This document shows, piece by piece, positions 23,505-31,328 of a stretch of DNA of 64,000 bases. Source of the DNA: Caulobacter endophyticus (lineage in GTDB: Bacteria; Pseudomonadota; Alphaproteobacteria; Caulobacterales; Caulobacteraceae); NCBI RefSeq assembly GCF_029543245.1, contig NZ_JARQWV010000013.1, positions 62,001 to 126,000 on the forward strand, given 5' to 3'. The notes under the pieces are model-generated. The model saw nothing but the letters and a program-made list of their open reading frames with translations, did no database searches and was not told the DNA's origin. The position numbers were made by a program, and so were the translations under genes. Positions within the stretch are counted from its first letter, which is position 1. Each line of letters begins with the position of its first letter.

Positions 23505-25028
23505 CTATTTTTTCTTGAACGGATTGAAGCCGGGCGGCAGGCCGCCCAGGCCGGAGAGCGGGTTGGCCCCGCCCCCGAGGCCCGGCAGACCGGGCAGCCC
23601 CGAAAGGCCTTGGCCTTCCGTCGCGTTGGGATCGCCGGCGGGCATCTTGCCGCCGCCGAGGGATTTCAAACGAGCCATGTCGCCGCCGCCGAGCATGCCG
23701 GCCATGCGGGCGAGGCCCTTGCCGCCGTCCTTGCTCATCGACTTGAACATGTCGGCCATCTGGCGGTGCTGCTTGAGCAGGCGATTGACCTCGGCCACGT
23801 CGACGCCCGAACCGGCGGCGATGCGGCGCTTGCGCGAGGCGGCCAGGATGTCGGGCTTCTTGCGCTCTTCCTTGGTCATCGAGCTGATGATCGCCTGCTG
23901 GCGGCGGAAGATGCTGTCGTCGATGCCGCTCTCGGCGATCTGCTTCTTGACCTTCTGGACGCCCGGCAGGAGGCCCATGATGCCTTCCATGCCGCCCATC
24001 TTCTGCATCTGCGACAGCTGGGACGACAGGTCGTCGAGGTCGAACTTGCCCTTGGCCAGCTTGCGGGCCATGCGCTCGGCTTCGGCCGCGTCGAGGTCGG
24101 CGGCGGCCTTCTCGACCAGCGCCACGACGTCACCCTGGCCCAGGATCCGGCCGGCGACGCGGCGGGCGTCGAAGACGTCGAGCTGGTCGATCTTTTCGCC
24201 GGCGCCGAGGAACTTGATCGGCAGGCCGGTGACGTGGCGCATCGACAGCGCCGCGCCGCCGCGGCCGTCGCCGTCGGCGCGGGTCAGGATCAGGCCCGTG
24301 AGCGGCAGACGCTCGTGGAAGGCTTTCGCCGTACGCACGGCGTCCTGGCCGGTCAGGCTGTCGGCGACCAGGATAGTCTCGGAGGGATTGGCGATGCGGG
24401 CGATTTCCGCCGCTTCGCTCATCATCGCCTCGTCCAGCGTGGTGCGGCCGGCGGTGTCGAGGATCAGGACGTCGTAGCCGCTGAGCTTGGCGGCGGTGAG
24501 GGCGCGCCTGGCGATGTCCGGGGCGCTCTGGCCGGCCACGATCGGCAGGCTCTCGACGCCGACCTGCTTGGCCAGGGTCGCCAGCTGCTCCATGGCGGCC
24601 GGGCGACGGGTGTCGAGCGAGGCGACCAGCACCTTCTTGCGCTCGGTCTTGGACAGGCGCAGGGCCAGCTTGCCGGTGGTGGTGGTCTTGCCCGAGCCCT
24701 GCAGGCCGGCCATCAGGATGATGGTGGGCGGGTTCAGCGCCAGGTTCAGGCCGGTGGGGACGTCGCCGCCCAGCATCTCGACCAGGCCGTCATAGACGAT
24801 CTTGACCACCTGGTCGGCCGGCTTGACCGAGCGGATGACGGACTCGCCCGAGGCCTTTTCCTTGGCCTTGGAAATGAAGTCCTTGACGACCGGCAGGGCG
24901 ACGTCGGCTTCCAGCAGGGCGACGCGGACTTCGCGCAGCGCCTCGTCGATGTCCTTTTCGGACAGCACGCCGCGACCGCCGAGGCGGTCGAAGACGCCGG
25001 AAAGTCGCTCTGTAAGGCCGTCGAACAT
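23505..25028 (-). CDS. ffh: Signal recognition particle GTPase protein (Ffh)
   Basis: Binds 4.5S RNA and signal sequences of nascent membrane proteins and docks with FtsY. From ATG 25028 (507 residues) it starts MFDGLTERLSGVFDRL. The N domain is followed by the G domain with GLQGSGKTTTTGKL, DTRRPAA, DTAGRTTLDE, TRADGDGRGG and FLGAGEKIDQL, and then the Met-rich M domain (LSQMQKMGGMEGIMGLLPG, GSGVDVAEVNRLLKQHRQM). A Gly/Pro-rich tail GLPGLPGLGGG ends in FNPFKKK. An in-frame ATG at 25058 would add 10 untypical residues. Confidence 0.97.
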   Translation of the reverse strand: MFDGLTERLSGVFDRLGGRGVLSEKDIDEALREVRVALLEADVALPVVKDFISKAKEKASGESVIRSVKPADQVVKIVYDGLVEMLGGDVPTGLNLALNPPTIILMAGLQGSGKTTTTGKLALRLSKTERKKVLVASLDTRRPAAMEQLATLAKQVGVESLPIVAGQSAPDIARRALTAAKLSGYDVLILDTAGRTTLDEAMMSEAAEIARIANPSETILVADSLTGQDAVRTAKAFHERLPLTGLILTRADGDGRGGAALSMRHVTGLPIKFLGAGEKIDQLDVFDARRVAGRILGQGDVVALVEKAAADLDAAEAERMARKLAKGKFDLDDLSSQLSQMQKMGGMEGIMGLLPGVQKVKKQIAESGIDDSIFRRQQAIISSMTKEERKKPDILAASRKRRIAAGSGVDVAEVNRLLKQHRQMADMFKSMSKDGGKGLARMAGMLGGGDMARLKSLGGGKMPAGDPNATEGQGLSGLPGLPGLGGGANPLSGLGGLPPGFNPFKKK

Positions 25029-25389
25029 GCCGAACCCTGATCCAAACCAAAGATCCAAACGCGATCAGCCCCCGTGGACGATCACGTCGACGGGGGTCCT
25101 CGCCGTCCTCGTCCGCATGGTGTCCCGGGCTACCGGGGCGGGGTCGTGACGGTGGAGGCGCTGCTGATAAAGCGCCGGAAGTGCGCGCTTATGCGGGAGC
25201 GCTGTGGAAAATGCAAGGATTTCGAGTCGGTTGGCCCCAGTTGATTGAGGGGCTCGCCGAAGAGCGGGCGCCCGCGCGAAGCCCTTTGCCTTTCCGTCCG
25301 CGGAGGATTAAGGGCTTCGTCGAACGCGTTCGACGGGATGCGGTCAGGGATTGGGGTCCCGTTTCTTCTGGTCTGATCGCAAGGACTCC
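25029..25389. other. Intergenic region between ffh and mipA; one imperfect palindrome
   Basis: A 361-bp gap between divergent genes. At 25069-25096 there is a near-perfect 12-bp inverted repeat, CCCCCGTGGACG / CGTCGACGGGGG, 40-70 bp upstream of the ffh start. No convincing gene is seen. The promoters of ffh and of the outer membrane protein gene must lie here. Confidence 0.55.
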
Positions 25390-26190
25390 ATGTCGACCAA
25401 GCCTCTTCTCGCCCTGCTGGCGACGGCCGCCTTCGCCCTGCCCGCCGCGGCCCTCGCCCAGGCCCTGCCCTACAAGGACATCGAAGCCCCCTCGACCTGG
25501 GAGGTCGATGTCGGCGGCGGTCCGGTCTACGGCTTCAGCCCCGGCGGCAAGGACCCGCACAAGACCAACTTCACCTTCTGGGGCAGCGCCCACTGGAAGG
25601 GAAAGATCTACGCCAACGGCCTGGACGGCCTGGGCTATAACGTCATCAACGACGAGACCCTCCACGTCGGCGCCCAGCTGCGTCCGCGCTGGGGCGGTCC
25701 GGACGACACCGACAGCGGTATCCAGAGCCCCGACACCGGCGCGGACCTGGCCGTCTATGCCTACAAGCGCACCTGGAAGGACTGGGTGGTCGGCGGCCGT
25801 ATCGGCCGCGACGTCACCAGCGTCTCCGACGGCTGGGACTTCTGGGGCTCGGTGTCGCGCCAGGACGTGACGCCGGTGGGCCTGCTGCAGTCGATGGTCT
25901 ATGCCCGCGGCGGCGACAAGAACACCAACCGCACCTTCTATGGCGTCACCGCCAGGGACGTGGCGGCCGTGCCGAGCCTGAACGAATACGACCCCAAGGG
26001 CGGGCTGAACCAGGTGGGCGTGGCCTTCCTGATGATGACCCCGATCGGCGACAAGTACGCCATCGGCACCTTCGCCAACTACGAGCGCATCCTGGGCGAA
26101 GCCGCCGACAGCCCGCTGATCGAGCGCTATGGCCAGCAGGACGAGTACCGCGGCGGCCTGATCGTCGTGCGGCGCTTCATCGGGCGGTAG
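25390..26190 (+). CDS. MipA/OmpV-family outer membrane protein
   Basis: 266 residues from ATG 25390 (AAGGA upstream), with a signal peptide ending ALAQALPYKD. The mature part has alternating beta strands typical of a small barrel: WEVDVGGGPVYGFSP, LGYNVINDETLHVGAQLRPRWG, and the terminal YRGGLIVVRRF. The region YGVTARDVAAVP... YDPKGGLNQVGV matches the MipA/OmpV pattern. MipA bridges murein hydrolase and synthase in E. coli, while other members are porin-like scaffolds, so the role here is open. Confidence 0.85.
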   Translation: MSTKPLLALLATAAFALPAAALAQALPYKDIEAPSTWEVDVGGGPVYGFSPGGKDPHKTNFTFWGSAHWKGKIYANGLDGLGYNVINDETLHVGAQLRPRWGGPDDTDSGIQSPDTGADLAVYAYKRTWKDWVVGGRIGRDVTSVSDGWDFWGSVSRQDVTPVGLLQSMVYARGGDKNTNRTFYGVTARDVAAVPSLNEYDPKGGLNQVGVAFLMMTPIGDKYAIGTFANYERILGEAADSPLIERYGQQDEYRGGLIVVRRFIGR

Positions 26191-26223
26191 GGCCAAACTC
26201 GCCGCCCTTCCTTACCTTGCTTT

Positions 26224-26329
26224 CCCGGGCCTTGTGACCGGGATCCATCGTTCAGCCGCTCAGGCCTTTTCAAGATTACCCGGGTCTGAGACGTCGCTGG
26301 CATGGGCCCTCGCCACAAGGGCGAGGGAA
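26224..26329. repeat. Palindromic intergenic sequence, possibly a terminator region
   Basis: Between convergent genes. It has the fragment GACCGGGATCCATCG and a short hairpin CCCTCGCC-ACAA-GGGCGAGGG near 26308-26326. The hairpin has no T tract, so its role in termination is uncertain. The first part looks like a degenerate dispersed repeat. Confidence 0.4.
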
Positions 26330-26344
26330 GCATTCAAAGGTGCA

Positions 26345-27325
26345 CTAGCTCGGGGACGTCACCGTCGCACCCTGCGCCCGCAGCCGGTCGAGCACGCCGT
26401 TGCTGGGCAGCAGGAAGGCCAGGTCGACGACGGCGATGGTGACGCTGGGGCGCTCGAGCGCTTCGGAAAGGGCCTTGGCCGACTGACCGATCTGCTCGTT
26501 CAGAAGGCCCGCGCCGCCCGGCGCGCGCAGCAGGCAGCGCTGGGCCGCGCTGGACGAATAGCGCGCCCGCACCGAGGCGATGTCGCCGTTGGCCCAGTCG
26601 GTTCCCAGCGTGTTCCAGCGCGGGGCCTCGTAGTCGATCTCGTTGAGGGCGTCGCGCAGGCAGGCGAGATTGGCCTCGTCCGACAGCTTGCCGGCCGCAC
26701 TCAGCACCGGTCCCAGGCGATACTGGCTCATGGCCTTGACTTTGACGCCCTTAGCCTTGGCCATGCGCTCGATGGTGCTGACCGGCTTGGCTTCGGACAG
26801 GCCGGCGGCCTGGCGGAAGTCCGACAGCACGATGAAGCCGGCCACGGCGGGCTTCCAGTCCTTGTAGGGCAGGGCGGTGCGGCGGGCCTGGGTGCGGGCC
26901 CTGACGAAGCGGTCCTTCAGGTCGGGCGGCAGGCGGTCTTCCAGCTTCTTGCCGAAACCCTGGCGCACCCCGCCGCCGCCAGTCAGGAAGAACTTGGTGA
27001 CCTGCATCGGCCCTACCGAGGCCTCGGGCGGCACCAGCACCAGTCCGGCCTCGTCGAGGGCGCGGTTGAGGCGGGGGCTGTCCCACTTCAGCTGGTGCGG
27101 CAGGGGCGCGGCCGAGCCGAGGACGTAGAGTTTGGCGCCGTTCTTCTCGACCAGCCACAGGGCCGGACCCGGCGGCCGGGCGACGACCAGCAGTTCCTCG
27201 ACCACGGCGCTGCCCGGGTCGGTCGGCTGCAATTCGACCGAGGGGGTCTGGGCGACGGCCGGAACGGCGAAGGCGAACGCCAGGGCGGCGACGGCCGCGA
27301 TGGCGGCGGGTCTCGAAGCGACCAT
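26345..27325 (-). CDS. TraB/GumN family exported protein
   Basis: 326 residues, start ATG 27325 preceded by a strong GGAGGAG site. Signal peptide AIAAVAALAFAFAVPAVAQ. The N-terminal part has PALWLVEKNGAKLYVLGSAAPLPH and the C-terminal part PSVTIAVVDLAFLLPSNGVLD and LRAQGATVTSPS, the two conserved ends of TraB/GumN proteins, which are related to the Tiki/erythromycin-esterase-like fold. The usual GxxH histidine appears as LGSAAPLPH. Function in bacteria is unknown. Confidence 0.85.
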   Translation of the reverse strand: MVASRPAAIAAVAALAFAFAVPAVAQTPSVELQPTDPGSAVVEELLVVARPPGPALWLVEKNGAKLYVLGSAAPLPHQLKWDSPRLNRALDEAGLVLVPPEASVGPMQVTKFFLTGGGGVRQGFGKKLEDRLPPDLKDRFVRARTQARRTALPYKDWKPAVAGFIVLSDFRQAAGLSEAKPVSTIERMAKAKGVKVKAMSQYRLGPVLSAAGKLSDEANLACLRDALNEIDYEAPRWNTLGTDWANGDIASVRARYSSSAAQRCLLRAPGGAGLLNEQIGQSAKALSEALERPSVTIAVVDLAFLLPSNGVLDRLRAQGATVTSPS

Positions 27326-27408
27326 GGATTCTCCTCCTGCTTGCAGCCACACATAGTGCGCGCCGCCGAATGGCGAAACGGGGGCGCGGGCGGCGGGATG
27401 CGGAGAGG

Positions 27409-28302
27409 TCAGGGCGCCGGCGCGGGCGCCGCCTGCAGGTCGCCAGGCTCGGCCTGCCTTTCGCCCAGCACGACGACGAAACTGCCGGCGATGATCATCA
27501 GGCCGCCGACGGCCAGGGCCAGGGTCAGGTGGTCGCCCAGCAGCAGCACGCCGATCGAGGCGCCCATCAGGGGCTCGATGTTGATGAACACCCCGGCGCT
27601 GGCGCTACCCACGCGGGACGAGCCGTACTGCCAGGCGGCCGTGGCCAGCAGGGTCGACAGCGCGCCCAGGCCCAGCACGCTGGTCCAGGCGATCGGCGAC
27701 AGGTCCAGCTTGGGCGGACCGTGCATGACGAAGGCGATCGGCAGGACGGTGAAGGCCGCGACGATCACCGTCACCGCCGGTATGGCCATCGGGGTCGGGG
27801 CCTTGGGCGCGCGTTTCAGCACCACCAGCCAGGCCAGGAAGATCAGCAGCGAGCCCAGCGACAGGGCCACGCCCAGCAGCGAGCCGGCGCCGTCGGGCTT
27901 GCCGGCGATCAGGGCCGCCCCGAGGGTGGCCGCGCCGACGCCCATCCACGAGGCCCGGCTGACCTTCTCGCCCATCACCTTGGCGCAGACGGCGATCAGG
28001 GCCGGCATGGCCCCGACCAACAGCGCCGCCAGGGTGACGCTGACATGGGCCAGGCCCTCGAACTGGACCATGAAGGCCACGCCGTAGAGCGCGCCCGAGG
28101 CCAGCATCACCGGCGACTTGAACAGGGCGCGGGCTTCCGGGGTCCGCAGGGCGAAGGGGGCGGCGACCACGGCGGCGACGATGAAGCGCAGCAGCACCAT
28201 ATGGGCCGCGTCGGTCTCGCGCAGGATCAGCTTGCCCAGCGGGAAGCCCAGGCCCCACAGCGTGCCGGCGAGGATCAGGGCGAGGAAGGCGACGCGTTTC
28301 AT
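27409..28302 (-). CDS. EamA/DMT-family transporter
   Basis: 297 residues with ten membrane segments in two EamA repeats: VAFLALILAGTLWGLGFPLGK through IAGKPDGAG, then LLGVALSLGSLLIFLAWLVV through MIIAGSFVVVLGE. Typical of the drug/metabolite exporter superfamily, with PEATP-like loops; substrates include amino acids and metabolites, but none can be named here. ATG at 28302 follows a GAGG site. It ends in a disordered Pro/Ala tail. Confidence 0.9.
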   Translation of the reverse strand: MKRVAFLALILAGTLWGLGFPLGKLILRETDAAHMVLLRFIVAAVVAAPFALRTPEARALFKSPVMLASGALYGVAFMVQFEGLAHVSVTLAALLVGAMPALIAVCAKVMGEKVSRASWMGVGAATLGAALIAGKPDGAGSLLGVALSLGSLLIFLAWLVVLKRAPKAPTPMAIPAVTVIVAAFTVLPIAFVMHGPPKLDLSPIAWTSVLGLGALSTLLATAAWQYGSSRVGSASAGVFINIEPLMGASIGVLLLGDHLTLALAVGGLMIIAGSFVVVLGERQAEPGDLQAAPAPAP

Positions 28303-28503
28303 GGGGGCCTCATGGCGTATCCGCGGCCGCCTGGCGAGAGGCGGCGGGACCCGGATATCGCCCGGCCGGGTGTCAGGGGCTGTCAGCAGGGTCCGGCACG
28401 ACATGAAATTTTCGAAAGGTGGGAGCTCGCGTCCTCGAAGCCTCACGATCAAGTGCTTGATTTGCATGCCCTTCGTATCGGCGCTCCCGGCAACGCTTCA
28501 TTC

Positions 28504-28519
28504 GTGTAACATTGTTCAC
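28504..28519. promoter_or_regulatory. Palindrome upstream of the Spy-like gene
   Basis: GTGTAACATTGTTCAC is a 16-bp near-palindrome (one mismatched pair), 78 bp upstream of the ATG at 28597. It looks like a dimeric repressor or activator site. A related TGTAACATTG occurs upstream of fabA at about 43309. Confidence 0.35.
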
Positions 28520-28596
28520 ATCTTCAGACATTTTCGCGCCACAACCGCCTTCAACCTAGGCCGCAGTTCGTTTCCGCCCCTTCGATGGAGATCGCC

Positions 28597-29208
28597 ATGC
28601 GCCTCGTCCTGAAATCCCTGACCCTCGCCGCCGGCGCGGCCCTGGCGGCCGGCGTCGTCGCCGCCTCGGCCCAGCCGGCCGCTCCGCCCCCGCCGCCCGC
28701 CCCGCCGGAAGCGCCCGAGCCGCCCCCGCCGCCGCCGAGCTTCGACAACCTGATGTTCCGCGGTCATCCTGGTCCAGGCGCCATGGCCTTCCGCATGCAC
28801 CAGGATCCGGAAGCCCGCGCCCAGCGCCTGCGCGACGTGCTGCAACTGACCGACCGCCAGGACGGCGCCCTGAAGGCCTACATCGCCGCCACCGGTCCGA
28901 AGGAACGCCCCGAGCCCAGGCCGGCGCGCGACGAGAGCGTCAAGGACAAGGCTCCGCCGACGGCGCTGGAGCGCCTCGACGAGCAGGCCGAGCGCATGGC
29001 CAAGGTCGCCGCCGACCTCAAGGGCCGCGCCGACGCCACGCGCAGCTTCTACAACGCCCTGACGCCCAGCCAGAAGAAGGCCTTCGATGCCCTGGGTCCG
29101 GAAGTGACCGGCGCGCCTAACGTCACCGTCCGCCGCTTCGAGACCCGTGGTCCAAAGGCCGGCTTCGGCGAACGTCGGGTGATCATCCAGCGCAAGTCGG
29201 GCTCGTAA
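28597..29208 (+). CDS. Spy/CpxP-like periplasmic protein with LTXXQ motifs
   Basis: 203 residues with a signal peptide (LTLAAGAALAAGVVAASA), a Pro-rich stretch of about 35 residues, then a helical part with LQLTDRQDGALKAYI and NALTPSQKKAFDAL, the paired LTXXQ motifs of Spy/CpxP periplasmic chaperones. It ends in a basic tail. Probably shields unfolded or metal-stressed periplasmic proteins. ATG 28597 has GGAG 8 nt upstream; an ATG at 28585 is also in frame. It sits just ahead of ccmCDG but with its own upstream region. Confidence 0.8.
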   Translation: MRLVLKSLTLAAGAALAAGVVAASAQPAAPPPPPAPPEAPEPPPPPPSFDNLMFRGHPGPGAMAFRMHQDPEARAQRLRDVLQLTDRQDGALKAYIAATGPKERPEPRPARDESVKDKAPPTALERLDEQAERMAKVAADLKGRADATRSFYNALTPSQKKAFDALGPEVTGAPNVTVRRFETRGPKAGFGERRVIIQRKSGS

Positions 29209-29257
29209 GCGCGCGAGACGATTGCGGGCGTCCGCCGGCCGATCTAAGTCAAGGTCG

Positions 29258-30007
29258 ATGGGCGCCCGCAACCACAACAAGAACACGTTCGATTTCCTGG
29301 CCAACCCCGAGCGGTTCATGGCCTTCTCGCGCTGGGCCGCGCCCATGTTCGGCGCGATCGCCGGCGTGCTGGCGGTGGTCGGCCTTGTTTTGACCTTCAC
29401 GGTTCCCGAGGACTACCAGCAGGGCGACACGGTGCGGATGATGTTCATCCACGTGCCGGCGGCCGTGCTGGCGATGTTCGTCTATCTGTGCCTGGGGATC
29501 GCCAGTTTCCTGGCCCTGGTTTTCCGCCACGCCCTGGCCGACGCGGCCGCCCAGGCCTGCGCCCCGCTGGGCGCGGCCTTCACGGTGCTGGCCCTGGCCA
29601 CCGGCTCGCTGTGGGGCAAGCCGATGTGGGGAACCTGGTGGGTGTGGGACGCCCGCCTGACCTCGGTGCTGGTGCTGCTGCTGTTCTATCTGGGCTACCT
29701 GGCCCTGCGCGGGGCCATCGACGACGAACAGAAGGCCGCCCGCGCCGCCGCCATCCTGGCCCTGGTTGGCGTCATCAACCTGCCGATCGTCAAGTTCTCG
29801 GTCGACTGGTGGAACAGCCTGCACCAGGGCTCCTCGACCCTGCTGGCCAAGCCGGAGAACCGGCTGCCGGCGGTCTATGCCTGGCCGATGCTGGTGATGC
29901 AGCTGGCCTATCTGTCGGCGTTCGGGTCGCTGTGGCTGGTGCGGATCCGGGCCCTGGTCTGGCGGCGCAAGGCGCGCAGCCTGGCCCTGAAGGCGGCGGA
30001 GGCCTGA
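29258..30007 (+). CDS. ccmC: Heme export/handling protein CcmC
   Basis: Integral membrane protein that loads heme onto CcmE in system I cytochrome c maturation. 249 residues, six membrane segments, with the tryptophan-rich heme motif WGKPMWGTWWVWDARLT and the conserved histidines in FIHVPAA and SLHQGSS. ATG 29258 follows AAGG; an upstream TTG is less likely. ccmD follows after 7 nt. The ABC subunits ccmAB lie elsewhere (49.7-51.0 kb). Confidence 0.96.
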   Translation: MGARNHNKNTFDFLANPERFMAFSRWAAPMFGAIAGVLAVVGLVLTFTVPEDYQQGDTVRMMFIHVPAAVLAMFVYLCLGIASFLALVFRHALADAAAQACAPLGAAFTVLALATGSLWGKPMWGTWWVWDARLTSVLVLLLFYLGYLALRGAIDDEQKAARAAAILALVGVINLPIVKFSVDWWNSLHQGSSTLLAKPENRLPAVYAWPMLVMQLAYLSAFGSLWLVRIRALVWRRKARSLALKAAEA

Positions 30008-30014
30008 TCCCGCG

Positions 30015-30182
30015 ATGACGTTCGATTTCGACGCCGGCAAGTACGCCGTCTATGTCTGGCCCGCCTTCGCCCTGACGGCGGTGGTGTTCGCCTGGATGAT
30101 CGTCGACAGCCTGGCCGCCGCCCGCCGCTGGCGCGCCGAGGCCGAGCGCCGGCAGGCGCAGGCGAAAGACGCCGGCAAGTGA
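30015..30182 (+). CDS. ccmD: Heme exporter protein CcmD
   Basis: A 55-residue single-pass protein between ccmC and ccmG: MTFDFDAGKYAVYVWPAFAL, a hydrophobic helix (about residues 13-34) and a charged Arg/Glu/Gln-rich tail. The YVWPA segment is a CcmD hallmark. CcmD helps release holo-CcmE from CcmABC. Its stop overlaps the GTG start of ccmG by four bases (GTGA), so translation is coupled. Confidence 0.9.
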   Translation: MTFDFDAGKYAVYVWPAFALTAVVFAWMIVDSLAAARRWRAEAERRQAQAKDAGK

Positions 30183-30691
30183 AGCGCTGGCTGGCGTTTT
30201 CTCCGCTGATCGTGCTGGCGGCCCTGGCGGTGCTGTTCGCCGGCTATGCCCTCAAGCGAAATCCGCAGGTCAGCCCCGACGCCCTGGTCGGCAAGGCCGT
30301 GCCGGCCCTGTCGTTGCCCGACCTCGACAGTGGGACGCCGGCCCCGGTCCGCGCCGCCGGCGACGGGCCGATGCTGATCAACTTCTTCGCCTCCTGGTGC
30401 GCGCCCTGCGAGATCGAGCATCCACAGCTGATGGCGCTGAAGGCGCGCGGCGTGCGGATCGTCGGCGTCGCCTACAAGGACGCGCCCGCCAACACCGAAG
30501 CGTTCCTTTCCCGCCTGGGCGATCCGTTCGCGGCCCGGCTGGTGGATCGCGACGGCCGTGCCGGGGTCGAGTTCGGCGTCACCGGCGTGCCCGAGACCTT
30601 CGTGGTCGACGCGCAAGGGCGGGTGGTGGCCAAGCATACCGGGCCGATCACGCCCGAAGACCTGGACGGGCTCGTTTCCAAGCTGCGTTGA
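30179..30691 (+). CDS. ccmG: Thiol:disulfide interchange protein CcmG (DsbE)
   Basis: Membrane-anchored thioredoxin-like protein that keeps apocytochrome c cysteines reduced. 170 residues: an N-terminal anchor, LPDLDSG, the active site FFASWCAPCEIEHP, the CcmG insert IVGVAYKDAPANT, and cis-Pro in GVTGVPETFVVD. GTG start overlapping the ccmD stop. Confidence 0.95.
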   Translation: MKRWLAFSPLIVLAALAVLFAGYALKRNPQVSPDALVGKAVPALSLPDLDSGTPAPVRAAGDGPMLINFFASWCAPCEIEHPQLMALKARGVRIVGVAYKDAPANTEAFLSRLGDPFAARLVDRDGRAGVEFGVTGVPETFVVDAQGRVVAKHTGPITPEDLDGLVSKLR

Positions 30692-30722
30692 AGCGTCGCG
30701 CACTTTCCGGCTTAGAAGGGCG

Positions 30723-30752
30723 TTAACCACGCTCGCGCACTCTGCATTAACC
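30723..30752 (+). promoter_or_regulatory. Two TTAACC motifs upstream of a small gene
   Basis: TTAACC occurs at 30723-30728 and at 30747-30752, 18 nt before the ATG at 30770. Each matches a half of a CtrA-type site, but the distance is not the 7-bp spacing of the full box. They could be CtrA half-sites or a promoter. This is weak. Confidence 0.35.
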
Positions 30753-30769
30753 ATGCTATCAACTGCGTC

Positions 30770-31048
30770 ATGAGCACCGTTCGTCCCACCGGCCTGCCCG
30801 CCGTCACCGCCCGACCCACGTCCGGCGCCGTGACCCCGGCTGGCCAGTCGCGCGCGGCGGCGTTCTTCCAGGCGGCGGTCAGCGACGCGACCAGCGCCCG
30901 CCCCACGGCCTCGCCGATGACGGTGCAACTGCAGACCCAGACCGAGCCCCAGGCGCGCCGCACCGTGCCGCCCAAGGCCTTCACGGCTCCCACCGAACAG
31001 CCGCAGAAGATCCTGCGCCCGGGTTCGCTGCTGAACATCCTGGTCTGA
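30770..31048 (+). CDS. Small Ala/Thr/Pro-rich protein of unknown function
   Basis: 92 residues, MSTVRPTGLPAVTARPTSGA and onward, ending PQKILRPGSLLNILV. It has no signal peptide or membrane segment. The N-terminal half is low complexity, but the end looks like a conserved motif. Its upstream region has two TTAACC motifs and it is followed by a family-1 repeat and a strong terminator. I do not recognise the family. A disordered regulatory or secretion-linked protein is possible. Confidence 0.6.
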   Translation: MSTVRPTGLPAVTARPTSGAVTPAGQSRAAAFFQAAVSDATSARPTASPMTVQLQTQTEPQARRTVPPKAFTAPTEQPQKILRPGSLLNILV

Positions 31049-31070
31049 GGTCTTTCCGACCCAAACCCAT

Positions 31071-31245
31071 CGTCATCCCGGCCACCCGGGTCGCGCGAAG
31101 CGCGCCCGAGGACAGGCTCCGCGTAGCGTAGAGCCGGGACCCAGGGGCCGCCGCACTGCGCCGGCTGCCGCTGAGCGGCGAACCCTGCCTCCGAGCCCAG
31201 TCCCCTGGGTCCCGGATAAGCGCTCCGCGCTTTCCGGGATGACGA
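31071..31245. repeat. Dispersed palindromic repeat, family 1, copy 3
   Basis: CGTCATCCCGGCCACCCGG at the left, CCGGGATGACG at the right, with inner arms GCCGGGACCCAGG / CCTGGGTCCCGG. It carries an extra segment (GTCGCGCGAAGCGCGCCCGAG) not in the shorter copies. Confidence 0.85.
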
Positions 31246-31273
31246 GAGGGGGGCGGTGTTGGAGTTCGAAACG

Positions 31274-31312
31274 AAAAACGCCGCGACATCGATTGTCGCG
31301 GCGTTTTCTTTT
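31274..31312. terminator. Bidirectional intrinsic terminator between the small gene and ftsK
   Basis: A 12-bp perfect stem, AACGCCGCGACA (31277-31288) and TGTCGCGGCGTT (31294-31305), with five-nt loop. A-rich sequence precedes it and T-rich follows, so it can end both convergent transcripts. The same arms recur at 46134-46167. Confidence 0.9.
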
Positions 31313-31328
31313 TCCGATCTCTTGAGCC

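Noticed and set aside
25181..25870. A 229-residue plus-strand frame overlapping the start of the MipA-like gene
   Set aside because: It is an alternative frame of the real gene (Pro/Arg-rich); the MipA frame has a signal peptide and a family pattern.
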